This document shows positions 1 to 7,982 of a stretch of DNA of 12,882 nucleotides, in pieces. The stretch is from NCBI GenBank assembly GCA_007129145.1, contig SKWC01000438.1, positions 1-12,882 on the forward strand, given 5' to 3'. The number at the start of each line of letters is the position of its first letter. The first letter of the stretch is position 1. The notes beneath the pieces are model-generated. The model was not told the DNA's origin. It made no database searches and saw nothing but the letters and a program-made list of their open reading frames with translations. The position numbers and the translations under genes are program-made. The DNA comes from Rubritepida sp. Lineage in GTDB: Bacteria > Pseudomonadota > Alphaproteobacteria > Acetobacterales > Acetobacteraceae.

Positions 1-176
1 AGGAACCGATCGAGCATGTCCTTGTCGAGCAGGGTGCGGCAGCCGAGCTTGCGGGCCGGCAACTTCCCCTCGGCAAGGAGTTGGTAGAGCCGGCTGCGGC
101 TCACGCCGATGTACGCACAGGCCTCGGGGATCCTGAGGAAGCGGCCGGGCCTTGGTTGTGGGTTCGTGGACTGCAT
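1..176 (-). CDS. Excisionase/AlpA-family helix-turn-helix DNA-binding protein (partial, C-terminus off the left edge)
   Basis: The minus strand reads an open frame from the ATG at 176 to the window edge, giving 58 complete residues and no stop. The visible part fits the MerR-like HTH_17 (excisionase/AlpA) fold. A polar lead of about 12 residues is followed by FLRIPEACAYIGVSRSRLYQ, then LLAEGKLPARKLG and the closing strand RTLLDKDMLDRFL, which is the standard helix-turn-helix plus wing. Proteins of this type bind DNA as directionality factors or regulators of integrases and are hallmarks of integrated elements. The ATG has no clear Shine-Dalgarno sequence. The frame stays open upstream to a TAA at 341-339, but ATG 176 is its only ATG and sits just before the domain. 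It reads away from the tRNA-Ser at 345-435, as expected for a gene near an element end. The family call is strong; whether it is an excisionase or an AlpA-like regulator cannot be decided. Confidence 0.8.
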   Translation of the reverse strand, partial: MQSTNPQPRPGRFLRIPEACAYIGVSRSRLYQLLAEGKLPARKLGCRTLLDKDMLDRF

Positions 177-227
177 GGGACAGATCTGCACGATGCCGGG
201 CCCGCGGCGCCACGTGAAGCTCTTGCG

Positions 228-256
228 TTTATGGGCACGGGGGGAGGCGAGGCAAA
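228..256 (-). promoter_or_regulatory. Candidate sigma-70-type promoter for the excisionase-like gene
   Basis: On the minus strand TTTGCC (256-251) lies 17 nt from CATAAA (233-228). The -35 matches consensus at 3 of 6 positions and the -10 at 4 of 6. A start near 221 would leave a leader of about 45 nt before the ATG at 176. This is a motif match only; it is plausible because position and spacing fit and the -10 is one of the few AT-rich hexamers here. Confidence 0.3.
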
Positions 257-267
257 CCAAGCGCGCC

Positions 268-290
268 TGTTGGGACGGATGTTGGGACGG
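268..290. repeat. 12-bp-period tandem repeat, possible integrase arm-type sites
   Basis: The 11-mer TGTTGGGACGG occurs at 268-278 and again at 280-290, a perfect tandem pair with a 12-nt period. It lies between the excisionase-like gene and the tRNA-Ser 3' end. Tyrosine integrases and excisionases bind short direct repeats beside the attachment core, so this is a reasonable arm-site candidate. No integrase is visible in the window, so the assignment is inference from position. Confidence 0.4.
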
Positions 291-319
291 TTCTGGCTGA
301 TGCAGAACACAACTCAGCA

Positions 320-340
320 AAATCAATATCTTATTGAATT
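320..340. repeat. AT-rich imperfect inverted repeat beside the tRNA 3' end
   Basis: TCAATA (323-328) and TATTGA (332-337) are perfect 6-nt arms around a 3-nt loop. Two further A/T pairs lie beyond one mismatch. It starts 5 nt past the encoded CCA end of the tRNA, in a strikingly AT-rich stretch of an otherwise GC-rich window. It could terminate or process the tRNA transcript, or be a protein-binding site at an element end. There is no T-run after the stem. Confidence 0.35.
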
Positions 341-344
341 ATGG

Positions 345-435
345 TGGCGGACAGGGTGGGATTCGAACCCACGATAGGCTTTTGACCTATACGCACTTTC
401 CAGGCGCGCGCCTTCGACCGCTCGGCCACCTGTCC
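345..435 (-). tRNA. tRNA-Ser (anticodon GGA)
   Basis: The reverse complement folds as a complete class II tRNA. The acceptor stem is GGACAGG with CCTGTCC, followed by discriminator G and an encoded CCA at 347-345. The anticodon stem CGCGC/GTGCG closes the loop CTGGAAA, which holds anticodon GGA (bases 401-399) and reads UCC and UCU serine codons. The long variable arm has ATAGG pairing with CCTAT, as serine tRNAs require. The T arm is GTGGG-TTCGAAT-CCCAC. All stems pair, so the gene looks functional. Its 3' end faces the excisionase-like gene, so it is the likely integration site for an element to the left. Confidence 0.97.
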
Positions 436-446
436 GGACGCCGCAG

Positions 447-475
447 TCCATAGGGCGGCCCGCGCCCTTCCGCAA
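447..475 (-). promoter_or_regulatory. Candidate promoter of tRNA-Ser
   Basis: The minus strand has TTGCGG (475-470), a 17-nt spacer, then TATGGA (452-447). Each hexamer keeps the three most conserved bases on one side. A GC-rich discriminator follows, and the mature tRNA 5' end at 435 lies 11 nt after the -10. Such GC-rich discriminators are typical of stable-RNA promoters. A 7-bp inverted repeat (453-459 with 476-482) overlaps the region and might instead be part of a terminator for the upstream deacetylase. Confidence 0.35.
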
Positions 476-492
476 GCCGCCCGCCCGGGCAC

Positions 493-1323
493 TCAGCCGG
501 CCTCGCGCGCCGCCAGCCAGCTTCGCGCCGCCTGCTCGCAGGTCGCGAACCACACGCCCTCGAAGCCCCGCATCCAGCCGATCATCTCGCGCAGCAACGC
601 GATGCGCGACGGGCGTCCGGTGATCTGCGGATGCATCACCAGGTTGTACAGCCCGCCCCAGCGATGGATCTCGCGGAACTCCTCCTGCCAGACCTCGCGG
701 ATCACGCTGTTGGGAAAGATCGGCCGCGGCGACTTCACACTGAACAGGGCGAAGGGCGCGTCATCCAGGCTCCAATGCCAGGGCAGTTCGACCGGCCCCT
801 CACGCCCGTCGGGCAGGCGGTGGCGATAGGGCTCGATCTGGTCCATCAGGCTGCTGTCATACAGGAAGCCGTGGTCGGTCAGCAGCTTGAGCAGCAGGTC
901 CGAGGTCTCGCCCGCCGGGCTGCGATAGCCCTTGGGCACCACGCCCAGATGCCGCTTCAGCGCATCGAGGCCGCGCTCCATCTCCTCGATCTCCTGGTCG
1001 GGGAAATCGGGGTCCACCCAGCGATGGCTGTAGGAGTGGTGCGCCACCTCATGGCCACCGGCCAGCACGGCCTCGCACACGGCGGTGTGGTTCTCGACCG
1101 TCCAGCCGGGGATGAAGAAGGTCGCCGGAACCTGCGCCTCGCGCAGGGTCTCGAGGATCTTCGGCACCCCCACCTTGGCGCCATACAACCCCTGGCTCAG
1201 CGTGCCGGGCCGGCGCGCATTGGCCGGATCGCGCGAAAGCCACAGCGTCTCGGCATCGAAGTCGAAGGTCAGCAGCACCGCGAGGCGCGCCCCTCCGGGC
1301 CAGGGCTGCACGGCGTCGGACAT
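493..1323 (-). CDS. Polysaccharide deacetylase family protein (CE4/NodB homology domain)
   Basis: The 276-residue protein has all NodB motifs in order. The strand LLTFDFDAE holds Asp21 and Asp23; HSYSH at 96-100 supplies the metal-binding histidines; YRSPAGE at 133-139 is motif 3; and NLVMHP holds His231. CE4 enzymes use a divalent metal to remove acetyl groups from amino sugars. The subgroup with a KVGVPKIL helix and no signal peptide also includes peptidoglycan deacetylase of the Helicobacter PgdA type, PuuE-type allantoinases and a cyclic imide hydrolase. A cytosolic small-molecule C-N hydrolase is therefore as likely as a cell-wall enzyme. The start at 1323 is chosen because GGAG lies 6 nt upstream within GGGAGAGG. 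The alternative ATG at 1353 lacks a good ribosome site and would precede the predicted transcription start. The gene is divergent from the oxygenase/transporter operon, suggesting shared control. Confidence 0.88.
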   Translation of the reverse strand: MSDAVQPWPGGARLAVLLTFDFDAETLWLSRDPANARRPGTLSQGLYGAKVGVPKILETLREAQVPATFFIPGWTVENHTAVCEAVLAGGHEVAHHSYSHRWVDPDFPDQEIEEMERGLDALKRHLGVVPKGYRSPAGETSDLLLKLLTDHGFLYDSSLMDQIEPYRHRLPDGREGPVELPWHWSLDDAPFALFSVKSPRPIFPNSVIREVWQEEFREIHRWGGLYNLVMHPQITGRPSRIALLREMIGWMRGFEGVWFATCEQAARSWLAAREAG

Positions 1324-1351
1324 GGGCCTCTCCCGCAACACAAGGGGTTCC

Positions 1352-1381
1352 ATGGCAGCGCCTGCGGATGATCGTTGTCAA
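1352..1381 (-). promoter_or_regulatory. Candidate promoter for the deacetylase gene
   Basis: A perfect TTGACA reads on the minus strand at 1381-1376. The best -10 is TGCCAT (1357-1352) at 18 nt, only 3 of 6. Transcription would begin near 1345, after the upstream ATG at 1353 but before the ribosome site of the ATG at 1323, which supports the shorter protein. CGGAT (1365-1369) and ATCCG (1381-1385) form an 11-nt-spaced inverted repeat across the -35 and could be an operator. Confidence 0.35.
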
Positions 1382-1397
1382 TCCGTGAAGGTCCCAT

Positions 1398-1424
1398 TTG
1401 ACGCGGCTGCCGCGCGGTCATTAG
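1398..1424 (+). promoter_or_regulatory. Candidate promoter and operator-like palindrome for the oxygenase/transporter operon
   Basis: TTGACG at 1398-1403 is a good -35. The best -10, CATTAG (1419-1424), is weak (3 of 6) and only 15 nt away, so an activator may be needed. A 13-nt palindrome, CGCGGC-T-GCCGCG (1402-1414), lies in the spacer where a repressor could bind. The opposing TTGACA of the deacetylase promoter is about 17 nt to the left, so the two promoters are nearly back to back. An 8-nt GCGATCGC palindrome follows at 1432-1439. Confidence 0.3.
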
Positions 1425-1458
1425 CGTTCAAGCGATCGCAAGCATGAAGGCGCCGCCG

Positions 1459-2496
1459 ATGGACACCTCCCCCGCCCCGAGCCTCCCTCCGATCCGGCCC
1501 GGCGCGCGCGAGGACATCCCGATCATCGACCTCGGCCCGCTGCGCGCGGGCGAGGCCGGCGCGCTGGAGCGCCTGGGCACGGAGCTGCGCCACGCCTTCG
1601 AGGAGGTCGGCTTCTACTTCGTGGTCAACCACGGCGTACCGCAGTCGCTGGTGGACGCCGCCTTCGCGCAGGCGGCCCGCTTCCACGCCCAGCCGCTGGA
1701 GACGAAGCTCGCCATCCGGGTGAACCAGCACAACGTGGGCTACTTGCCCTTCCGCGGCGCGACCACCCGCCACAGCCAGATCAACCCGAACAACAAGCCC
1801 AATCTGAACGAGGCCTTCTTCGCCAAGCGCGACCTGCCCGCCGACCACCCCGACGTGCTGGCCGGCAAGCCCTTCTGCTGCGTGAACCAGTGGCCCGAGG
1901 GCCTGCCCGGCTTCCGCGAGACGGCGCTGGCCTACCAGGACGCGCTGGAGGGCCTCGCGCTGTCGCTGCTGCCCGGCTATGCGCTGGCCCTCGACCTGCC
2001 CGCGGATTTCTTCACCGAGGCCTTCCGCGCGCCGATGTACACGCTGCGCATGTCGCACTACCCCCGGCAGGAGGTGGTCGAGGAGAATGAGTTCGGCCTC
2101 GCGCCGCACACCGACACCTCCTTCATGACGCTGCTCGCGCAGAACAAGGTGCCGGGCCTGGCCATCCGGCTGCCCTCGGGACGCTGGGTGGACGCGCCGG
2201 CCATCGAGGGCGCCTTCCTGGTCAATGGCGGCGACCTGCTGCGGCGCTGGACGAACGACCGCTTCCTGGCCACGCCGCACCGCGTCATCAACCGCTCCGG
2301 CGCCGAGCGCTACGCCATCCCCTTCTTCTTCGACTGCGGCGCGGACCATGTGATGGCCCCCCTGCCGAGCTGCGTCTCGGCCGACACGCCGGCGAAGTAC
2401 GAGCCCATCACCTACACCCAGTACATGACCTGGTACCGCAACCAGAACTACGATCACGCACGCGGCAAGGATGGCGTGCAGCTCGCCGCCTCCTGA
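1459..2496 (+). CDS. Isopenicillin N synthase family Fe(II) oxygenase, copy 1
   Basis: The 345-residue protein belongs to the 2-oxoglutarate/Fe(II)-dependent and isopenicillin-N-synthase-like superfamily (COG3491 type). It has the N-terminal DIOX_N region from the IPIIDLGPL strand through the GFYFVVNHGVP motif. The C-terminal jelly-roll core carries the iron triad His217-x-Asp219 (APHTDTSFMTLL) and His274 (ATPHRVINRS). The arginine that normally binds the cosubstrate carboxylate is Arg284 in ERYAIPFFF, but the usual serine two residues on is Ala286. Members hydroxylate, desaturate or cyclise small molecules; the substrate here is unknown. The start at 1459 has GAAGG 8 nt upstream; an in-frame ATG at 1444 has no ribosome site and would add five residues. 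It is first in the operon, 31 nt before the binding-protein gene, and is roughly half identical by eye to the oxygenase at 7979-9022. Beta-lactam synthesis is unlikely because no peptide synthetase is nearby. Confidence 0.9.
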   Translation: MDTSPAPSLPPIRPGAREDIPIIDLGPLRAGEAGALERLGTELRHAFEEVGFYFVVNHGVPQSLVDAAFAQAARFHAQPLETKLAIRVNQHNVGYLPFRGATTRHSQINPNNKPNLNEAFFAKRDLPADHPDVLAGKPFCCVNQWPEGLPGFRETALAYQDALEGLALSLLPGYALALDLPADFFTEAFRAPMYTLRMSHYPRQEVVEENEFGLAPHTDTSFMTLLAQNKVPGLAIRLPSGRWVDAPAIEGAFLVNGGDLLRRWTNDRFLATPHRVINRSGAERYAIPFFFDCGADHVMAPLPSCVSADTPAKYEPITYTQYMTWYRNQNYDHARGKDGVQLAAS

Positions 2497-2527
2497 AGGG
2501 CCGGCCAGGGAAACGGAGAAGACAGCA

Positions 2528-4117
2528 ATGGAACGCAGGACCACCTTCAAGCTGGCCGCGGCGGGCCTCGCCGCGCCGGCCCTCGCCGGGCCGGCCCTTT
2601 TGGCAGGCGATGCGCAGGCGCAGTCGGCGCGCGACGGCGTGCTGCGCCTGGCCAATGCGGTCGAGCTCAACACGCTCGACCCGCATGCGGTGCTCGACAC
2701 CGGGCGGCTGAACTTCAAGGTGAACGTCTACGACAGCCTCTACCGCTTCGCGGGCAACCCGCCCGTGATGCAGCCCTGGCTGGCCGAGCGCCATGAGGTC
2801 AGCGCCGATGGCATCCGCGTGCGGGTGCATCTGCGCCGCGGCGTGGTGTTCCACGACGGCAGCCCCTTCACCGCCGCGGATGTGGTCTATTCCATGGAGC
2901 GCATGCTGGCGCTGCAGCAGGGCCCGACGCGCCTCTTCGCCGGCCTGGTGGCGCCGGGCGGCACGCGGGCGCTGGACGATCACACGGTCGAGTTCACCCT
3001 CACGCGCCCCGCCGCCCCCTTCCCCTCCCTGCTGTCCGAATTCTACGTGGTGAACAGCCGCCTGGTGCGCGCCAATGAGCGCGACGGCGACTGGGGCCGC
3101 GCCTGGCTCGCGGGCAATGTCGCCGCCTCCGGCTCCTGGCGCGTCACCGCCTATGACCCGGCCGTGGGCTGGGAGGGCGAGCGCTTCGACGGCCACTTCC
3201 TGCCCTGGCACGAGCGCGCACCGACCGGCATCCGCTTCCGCACCATCCGCGAGGCGAACAGCCAGACGCTCGGCATGCAGCGCGGCGACATCGACTACTT
3301 CATCGGCACGCTCAGCGCCGACCAGGTCGAGCGCATGGCGCGCGCCCGCAGCGTGGTGGCGCTGCGCGAACCCTCGACGCGGCTGTTCATGATGCTGTTC
3401 AACACCCGCCGCCCGCCCTTCGACGATGTGCACGTCCGCCGTGCCATCTCGATGGCCTTCGACTACGAGGGCTGGATCAACGGCATCATGAACGGCACGG
3501 CCCGCCGCTCGACCGGGCCGATCCCGCCCGGCCTGCCCGGCGCCCTGCCCGAGCCGGTGTTCAACTATGACCTCGACGCCGCCCGCGCCGAACTGGCGCG
3601 CGCCGCCGTGCGCGTGGACCGCCCCGTCTCGCTGCATTGCATGACCGGCATCGCGCGCACCGAACAGGCGGCGCAGGTGATGCAGGCGGGGCTGCGGCAG
3701 CTCGGTATCGAGGCGCGCATCGTGGCCGAGACCTGGCCCACCCTCGCCAACCGCTGCCGCACCGAGGAGACGACGCCCGACATGATGACCATCTGGTCGG
3801 GCGCCGAATACATGGACCCGCACAACTGGATCGGCGACCACTACCACAGCGCCCAGCACGGCAACTGGAAGGCGTGTTCCTGGTGGTCGGGCCCCGAGAC
3901 GGATGAGATGATCACCCGCGCCTACCAGAGCCAGGACGAGGCGGAGCGCATCCGCCTCTACGGCGATGTCGCGCGGCGCGCGGCCGAGAACGCCGCCTCG
4001 GTCTACATCCACAACGAGGATTGGCTGGGCGTGCGCAACACACGGGTGCAGGGCTTCGAGTTCACGCCCGTGGGCAACGGCAACCACATCCGTTCCATGT
4101 GGCTGCAGAACAGCTGA
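2528..4117 (+). CDS. ABC transporter substrate-binding protein, family 5 (peptide/nickel/opine type)
   Basis: This 529-residue periplasmic binding protein delivers a solute to the permeases encoded directly downstream. The N-terminus MERRTTFK is a twin-arginine-like motif followed by an Ala/Leu-rich core and AQAQ near residue 32, so export is by Tat or Sec with cleavage near AQA. The mature part has the SBP_bac_5 hallmarks: LNTLDPH near 48-53 and LRRGVVFHDGSPFTAADVVY at about 102-121. The C-terminal lobe includes AEYMDPHNW and SVYIHNEDWLGVRN. Length is normal for the family. The start at 2528 follows GGAGAAG (from 2516); the in-frame ATG at 2471 lies inside the oxygenase gene and would put 19 polar residues before the signal peptide. 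The stop overlaps the next start in TGATG. Family 5 proteins bind di- and oligopeptides, metal chelates, opines or glycosides, so the ligand cannot be read from sequence. Confidence 0.93.
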   Translation: MERRTTFKLAAAGLAAPALAGPALLAGDAQAQSARDGVLRLANAVELNTLDPHAVLDTGRLNFKVNVYDSLYRFAGNPPVMQPWLAERHEVSADGIRVRVHLRRGVVFHDGSPFTAADVVYSMERMLALQQGPTRLFAGLVAPGGTRALDDHTVEFTLTRPAAPFPSLLSEFYVVNSRLVRANERDGDWGRAWLAGNVAASGSWRVTAYDPAVGWEGERFDGHFLPWHERAPTGIRFRTIREANSQTLGMQRGDIDYFIGTLSADQVERMARARSVVALREPSTRLFMMLFNTRRPPFDDVHVRRAISMAFDYEGWINGIMNGTARRSTGPIPPGLPGALPEPVFNYDLDAARAELARAAVRVDRPVSLHCMTGIARTEQAAQVMQAGLRQLGIEARIVAETWPTLANRCRTEETTPDMMTIWSGAEYMDPHNWIGDHYHSAQHGNWKACSWWSGPETDEMITRAYQSQDEAERIRLYGDVARRAAENAASVYIHNEDWLGVRNTRVQGFEFTPVGNGNHIRSMWLQNS

Positions 4118-5124
4118 TGCCGCTGCTGCTGCGCTTCGGGAAACGGCTGGTCTGGAGCATCGGGACGCTGCTCGGCGTGGTGGTGATCGTCTTCGCCATC
4201 AGCAACGTCATCCCCGCCGATCCGGCGGCGCTGGTGGCGGGGGACAGCGCCACCGCCGAACAGATCGCCGAGACCCGGGCGCGGCTCGGCCTCGACCTGC
4301 CCCTGTATCAGCAGCTGTTCAACTACCTGGGGCGGCTGCTGCAGGGCGACATGGGCACCTCCATCTTCACTGCGCGGCCCATCGCCGAGGACCTGCTGGG
4401 GCGGCTGCCCGCCACCATCGAACTGGCGCTGGGCTCCATGCTGCTCGCGGTGCTCATCGGCATCCCGGTGGGCGTCATCTCGGCGCTGAAGCGCGGCTCG
4501 CTGCTGGATCACGCGGTGCGGGTGCTGACGGTGTCGGGCTTCGCGGTGGCGAATTTCTGGCTGGCCATCATGCTGCAGCTGCTGCTGGTCATGTGGCTGG
4601 ACCTGCTGCCGCTGTTCGGCCGCATCGAGGGCGATGCGCCCGCCTTCATCACCGGCCTCTACACGGTGGACGCGCTGCTGACCGGGAATTGGCGCGCGCT
4701 GGGCGATGCGCTGTGGCACCTGGCGCTGCCCTCCATCACGCTGGCGCTGCCGGTCGCGGCCACCATCGTGCGCTTCACCCGCACCGGCGTGCTGGAGGCG
4801 CTGGGCCGGCCCTTCGTGCCCTATGCCCAGGCCATGGGGCTGCCGCCGGTCATCATCGTCTGGCGCTATGTGCTGCGCGCCGCCCTCACCTCGGTGGTGA
4901 CGCAGATCGGCCTGGTCACCGGCACGCTGCTGGGCGGCGCGGTGGTGGTGGAGGCGATCTTCGACTGGCCGGGTCTTGGCGGATACACGGTGAACTCGAT
5001 CATGATGTCGGACTACAGCGCGGTGATGGGCGCGGCGCTCTGGATCGCGGCGATGTATGTCATCACCAACGTCATCGTGGACGCGGTGCAGGCCATGGTC
5101 GACCCGCGCGCGGCGGCCCGCTGA
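4117..5124 (+). CDS. ABC transporter permease, DppB/OppB type
   Basis: The 335-residue inner-membrane protein forms half of the translocation pore. An N-terminal membrane helix spans about residues 11-32, followed by the periplasmic segment typical of DppB (LGLDLPLYQQLFNYLG, then GDMGTSIF). The BPD_transp_1 core has about five further helices from residue 95 on. The cytoplasmic coupling loop at about 230-258 (PYAQAMGL and after) contacts the ATPases, and VEAIFDWPGLGGY at 278-290 is a DppB signature. The start is the ATG in TGATG (4115-4119), sharing one base with the binding-protein stop, so translation is probably coupled. An in-frame ATG at 4021 would add 32 residues read inside the binding-protein gene and is rejected. 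It is expected to pair with the permease at 5138-6025. Confidence 0.94.
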   Translation: MPLLLRFGKRLVWSIGTLLGVVVIVFAISNVIPADPAALVAGDSATAEQIAETRARLGLDLPLYQQLFNYLGRLLQGDMGTSIFTARPIAEDLLGRLPATIELALGSMLLAVLIGIPVGVISALKRGSLLDHAVRVLTVSGFAVANFWLAIMLQLLLVMWLDLLPLFGRIEGDAPAFITGLYTVDALLTGNWRALGDALWHLALPSITLALPVAATIVRFTRTGVLEALGRPFVPYAQAMGLPPVIIVWRYVLRAALTSVVTQIGLVTGTLLGGAVVVEAIFDWPGLGGYTVNSIMMSDYSAVMGAALWIAAMYVITNVIVDAVQAMVDPRAAAR

Positions 5125-5137
5125 TGGAGGCGCGCTG

Positions 5138-6021
5138 ATGGGCGGCACGAGCTTCTGGTCGCGCCTCGCCCGCGACCGCCTGGCCACCACGGGCTTCGCC
5201 ATCACGGTGCTGTTCGTCGTGATCGCGGCCATCGCGCCCTGGATCGTCCCCTACCCCGAGGCAGCCCATGAGATCGCGCCGATGAACCGGCTGCGCCCGC
5301 CGTCGGAGGCGCATTGGTTCGGCACCGACCGGCTGGGGGCGGATGTGTTCAGCCGCCTGCTGCTCGGCACGCGCGAGACGCTGTTCGTCGCACTCTTCGG
5401 CGTGGGGGCGGCGGCGGTCATCGGCGTGCCGCTCGGCCTCATCGCGGGCTGGCTGGATGGCTGGGTCAGCGATGGCATCATGCGGCTGGCCGACATCTTC
5501 CTGGCCATCCCGCAGATCATCCTGGCCATCGCCATCGCGCAGACGCTCGGGCCGTCGCTGGTCAATGTCGTCCTCGCGCTGGGCTTCACCATCTGGCCCT
5601 GGTTCACCCGCCTGGTCTTCGCCGAGACGCGCGCGCTGCGGCGCGAGCCCTTCATCGAGGCCTGCGCCGCGCTGGGCGCATCCCCCTGGCGCACATTGGC
5701 GCTGCATGTGCTGCCCAACCTCGCCTCGCCGCTGGTGGTGCGCGTCACGCTCTCCATGGGCTTCGCGGTGCTGACGGCGGCCGCACTCGGCTTCCTCGGC
5801 CTCGGCGCGCCCGCGCCCTCGCCCGAATGGGGCCGCACCATCGCCGAAGCCCGCGAATACCTGCCCGACGCCTGGTGGTATGCGCTGGCGCCAGGGCTTG
5901 CGATCTTCATCGTGGTGATGGGCTTCAACATGCTGGGCGATGGCCTGCGCGACGTGCTCGATCCCAAGCTGCGGCGTTCGGTGGCGGCCAGCCGCGCGCA
6001 ATCGGCCAAGGTCCAGGAGGC

Positions 6022-6025
<4 letters not shown>
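5138..6025 (+). CDS. ABC transporter permease, DppC/OppC type
   Basis: The 295-residue protein is the partner permease. It has one N-terminal membrane helix (about residues 17-37), the DppC signature HWFGTDRLGADVFSR (59-73), and the BPD_transp_1 domain with about five helices. The coupling loop at about 169-194 contains FIEACAALGASPWRT, and GFLGLGAPAPSPEWG follows at 218-232. The start at 5138 is preceded by GGAGG at 5126-5130 with a 7-nt spacer. The gap to the previous stop is 13 nt, and a five-codon ATG-to-TGA frame (5124-5138) bridges it by chance or as a coupling device. Its 3' end overlaps the next start in ATGA. Confidence 0.94.
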
Positions 6026-7022
<997 letters not shown>

Positions 7023-7026
<4 letters not shown>

Positions 7027-7982
7027 GCGCGACGCTCCTCGAACTCGTCGCCCTCGCCGTCCACTTCCAGGTGAAGGGGCGCGAGCTTCGCGCGGTGGAT
7101 GGCGTGGACCTGCGCCTCGAACGCGGCGAGATGCTGGGGCTGGTGGGCGAATCCGGCTGCGGCAAATCCACCCTGGGCAAGACCGTCATCGGGCTGGTCC
7201 GCGCCAGCGGCGGGCGCATCCTGTTCGACGGCGAGGCCGTCGAGGGGCTCGGCCGCGGCGGCTGGCGCAAGGTCCGGCGCCGGCTGCAATATGTCTACCA
7301 GGACCCGGGCGCCTCGCTCGATCCGCGCTGGTCGGTCGGCCGCTCCCTGGAAGAACCGCTGGTCATCCACACCGACCTCGACCGGACCGCGCGCCGCGCC
7401 CGGGTGCTGTCCACCCTGGCCGAGGTGGGGCTGCGCGCGGAGCATGCGGGGCTGTATCCGCACGAACTCTCGGGCGGGCAGCAGCGGCGCGTGGGGCTGG
7501 CGCGCATTCTGACGCTGCAGCCGGAATGCGTGGTGCTGGACGAGCCGACCTCCGGCCTCGACGTCTCGGTGCAGGCGACCATCCTGAAGCTGCTGCGCGA
7601 ACTGCGCGCGGCGCACAACCTGACCATGCTGTTCATCAGCCACGACCTCAGCGTCGTGCGCATGATGTGCGACCGGGTGGCGGTGATGTATCTCGGCCGC
7701 ATCGTCGAGATCGCGCCGGTGCGTGAATTGTTCGGCAACGCCCGCCACCCCTACACCCGCGCCCTGCTGGACGCCGTGCCCGAGCCCGGCGAGCGGCGCG
7801 TGATCGGCCGGCCGTTGCTGGAGGGCGACCCGCCCGACCCCTCCAACCTGCCCCCGGGCTGCCGGTTCCGCGCGCGCTGCCCCGTCGCGGTGGCGCGCTG
7901 CGCCACCGAGGATCCGCTGCTGCGCCCCGTGGGACCGCAGCACCAGGCCGCCTGCCACCTCGCTGAGGGAGTTTCCGCATGA
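7023..7982 (+). CDS. ABC transporter ATP-binding protein, DppF/OppF type
   Basis: The 319-residue partner ATPase has Walker A GESGCGKST (42-50), Q-loop Gln93 (VYQDPGASLDPR), signature LSGGQQRR (149-156), Walker B VVLDEP with Asp173 and Glu174, and H-loop His207. QDP-x-x-SLDPR is typical of the DppF side of the pair. The C-terminal domain repeats the cysteine pattern of its partner: residues 280, 286, 293 and 311, again C-x5-C-x6-C-x17-C. The start lies in ATGA overlapping the previous stop and has no strong ribosome site, so coupling is likely. The 3' end overlaps the second oxygenase gene by 4 nt. Confidence 0.95.

Noticed and set aside
81..377. Plus-strand 98-codon frame ending in WWRTGWDSNPR
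   Set aside because: Its end is the antisense of the tRNA-Ser gene and its body overlaps the excisionase-like gene on the other strand. Such peptides are a known false call over tRNA genes.
453..482. GGGCGGC/GCCGCCC inverted repeat as a terminator of the deacetylase gene
   Set aside because: The loop is 16 nt, there is no T-run, and it overlaps the likely tRNA promoter; in such GC-rich DNA a 7-bp repeat is weak evidence.
1444..1458. Upstream ATG for oxygenase 1
   Set aside because: There is no ribosome site before 1444, while 1459 has GAAGG at 8 nt. The difference is five residues and not certain.
2408..4087. Long minus-strand frame of 559 codons across the binding-protein gene
   Set aside because: It is an antisense shadow of GC-rich codons, rich in His/Arg/Gly/Ala with no domain, while the plus strand encodes an unmistakable binding protein. 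The same applies to the antisense frames at 1378-2718, 4003-5232 and 5251-7011.
3966..5138. Plus-strand 390-codon frame across the first permease
   Set aside because: It is a frame-shifted shadow, low in complexity and rich in Arg, Gly, His and Ala; the DppB-like frame gives real membrane helices and family motifs.
5124..5138. Five-codon frame (ATG to TGA) between the permease genes
   Set aside because: It contains the GGAGG that serves as ribosome site for the second permease; a four-residue peptide has no support as a product.
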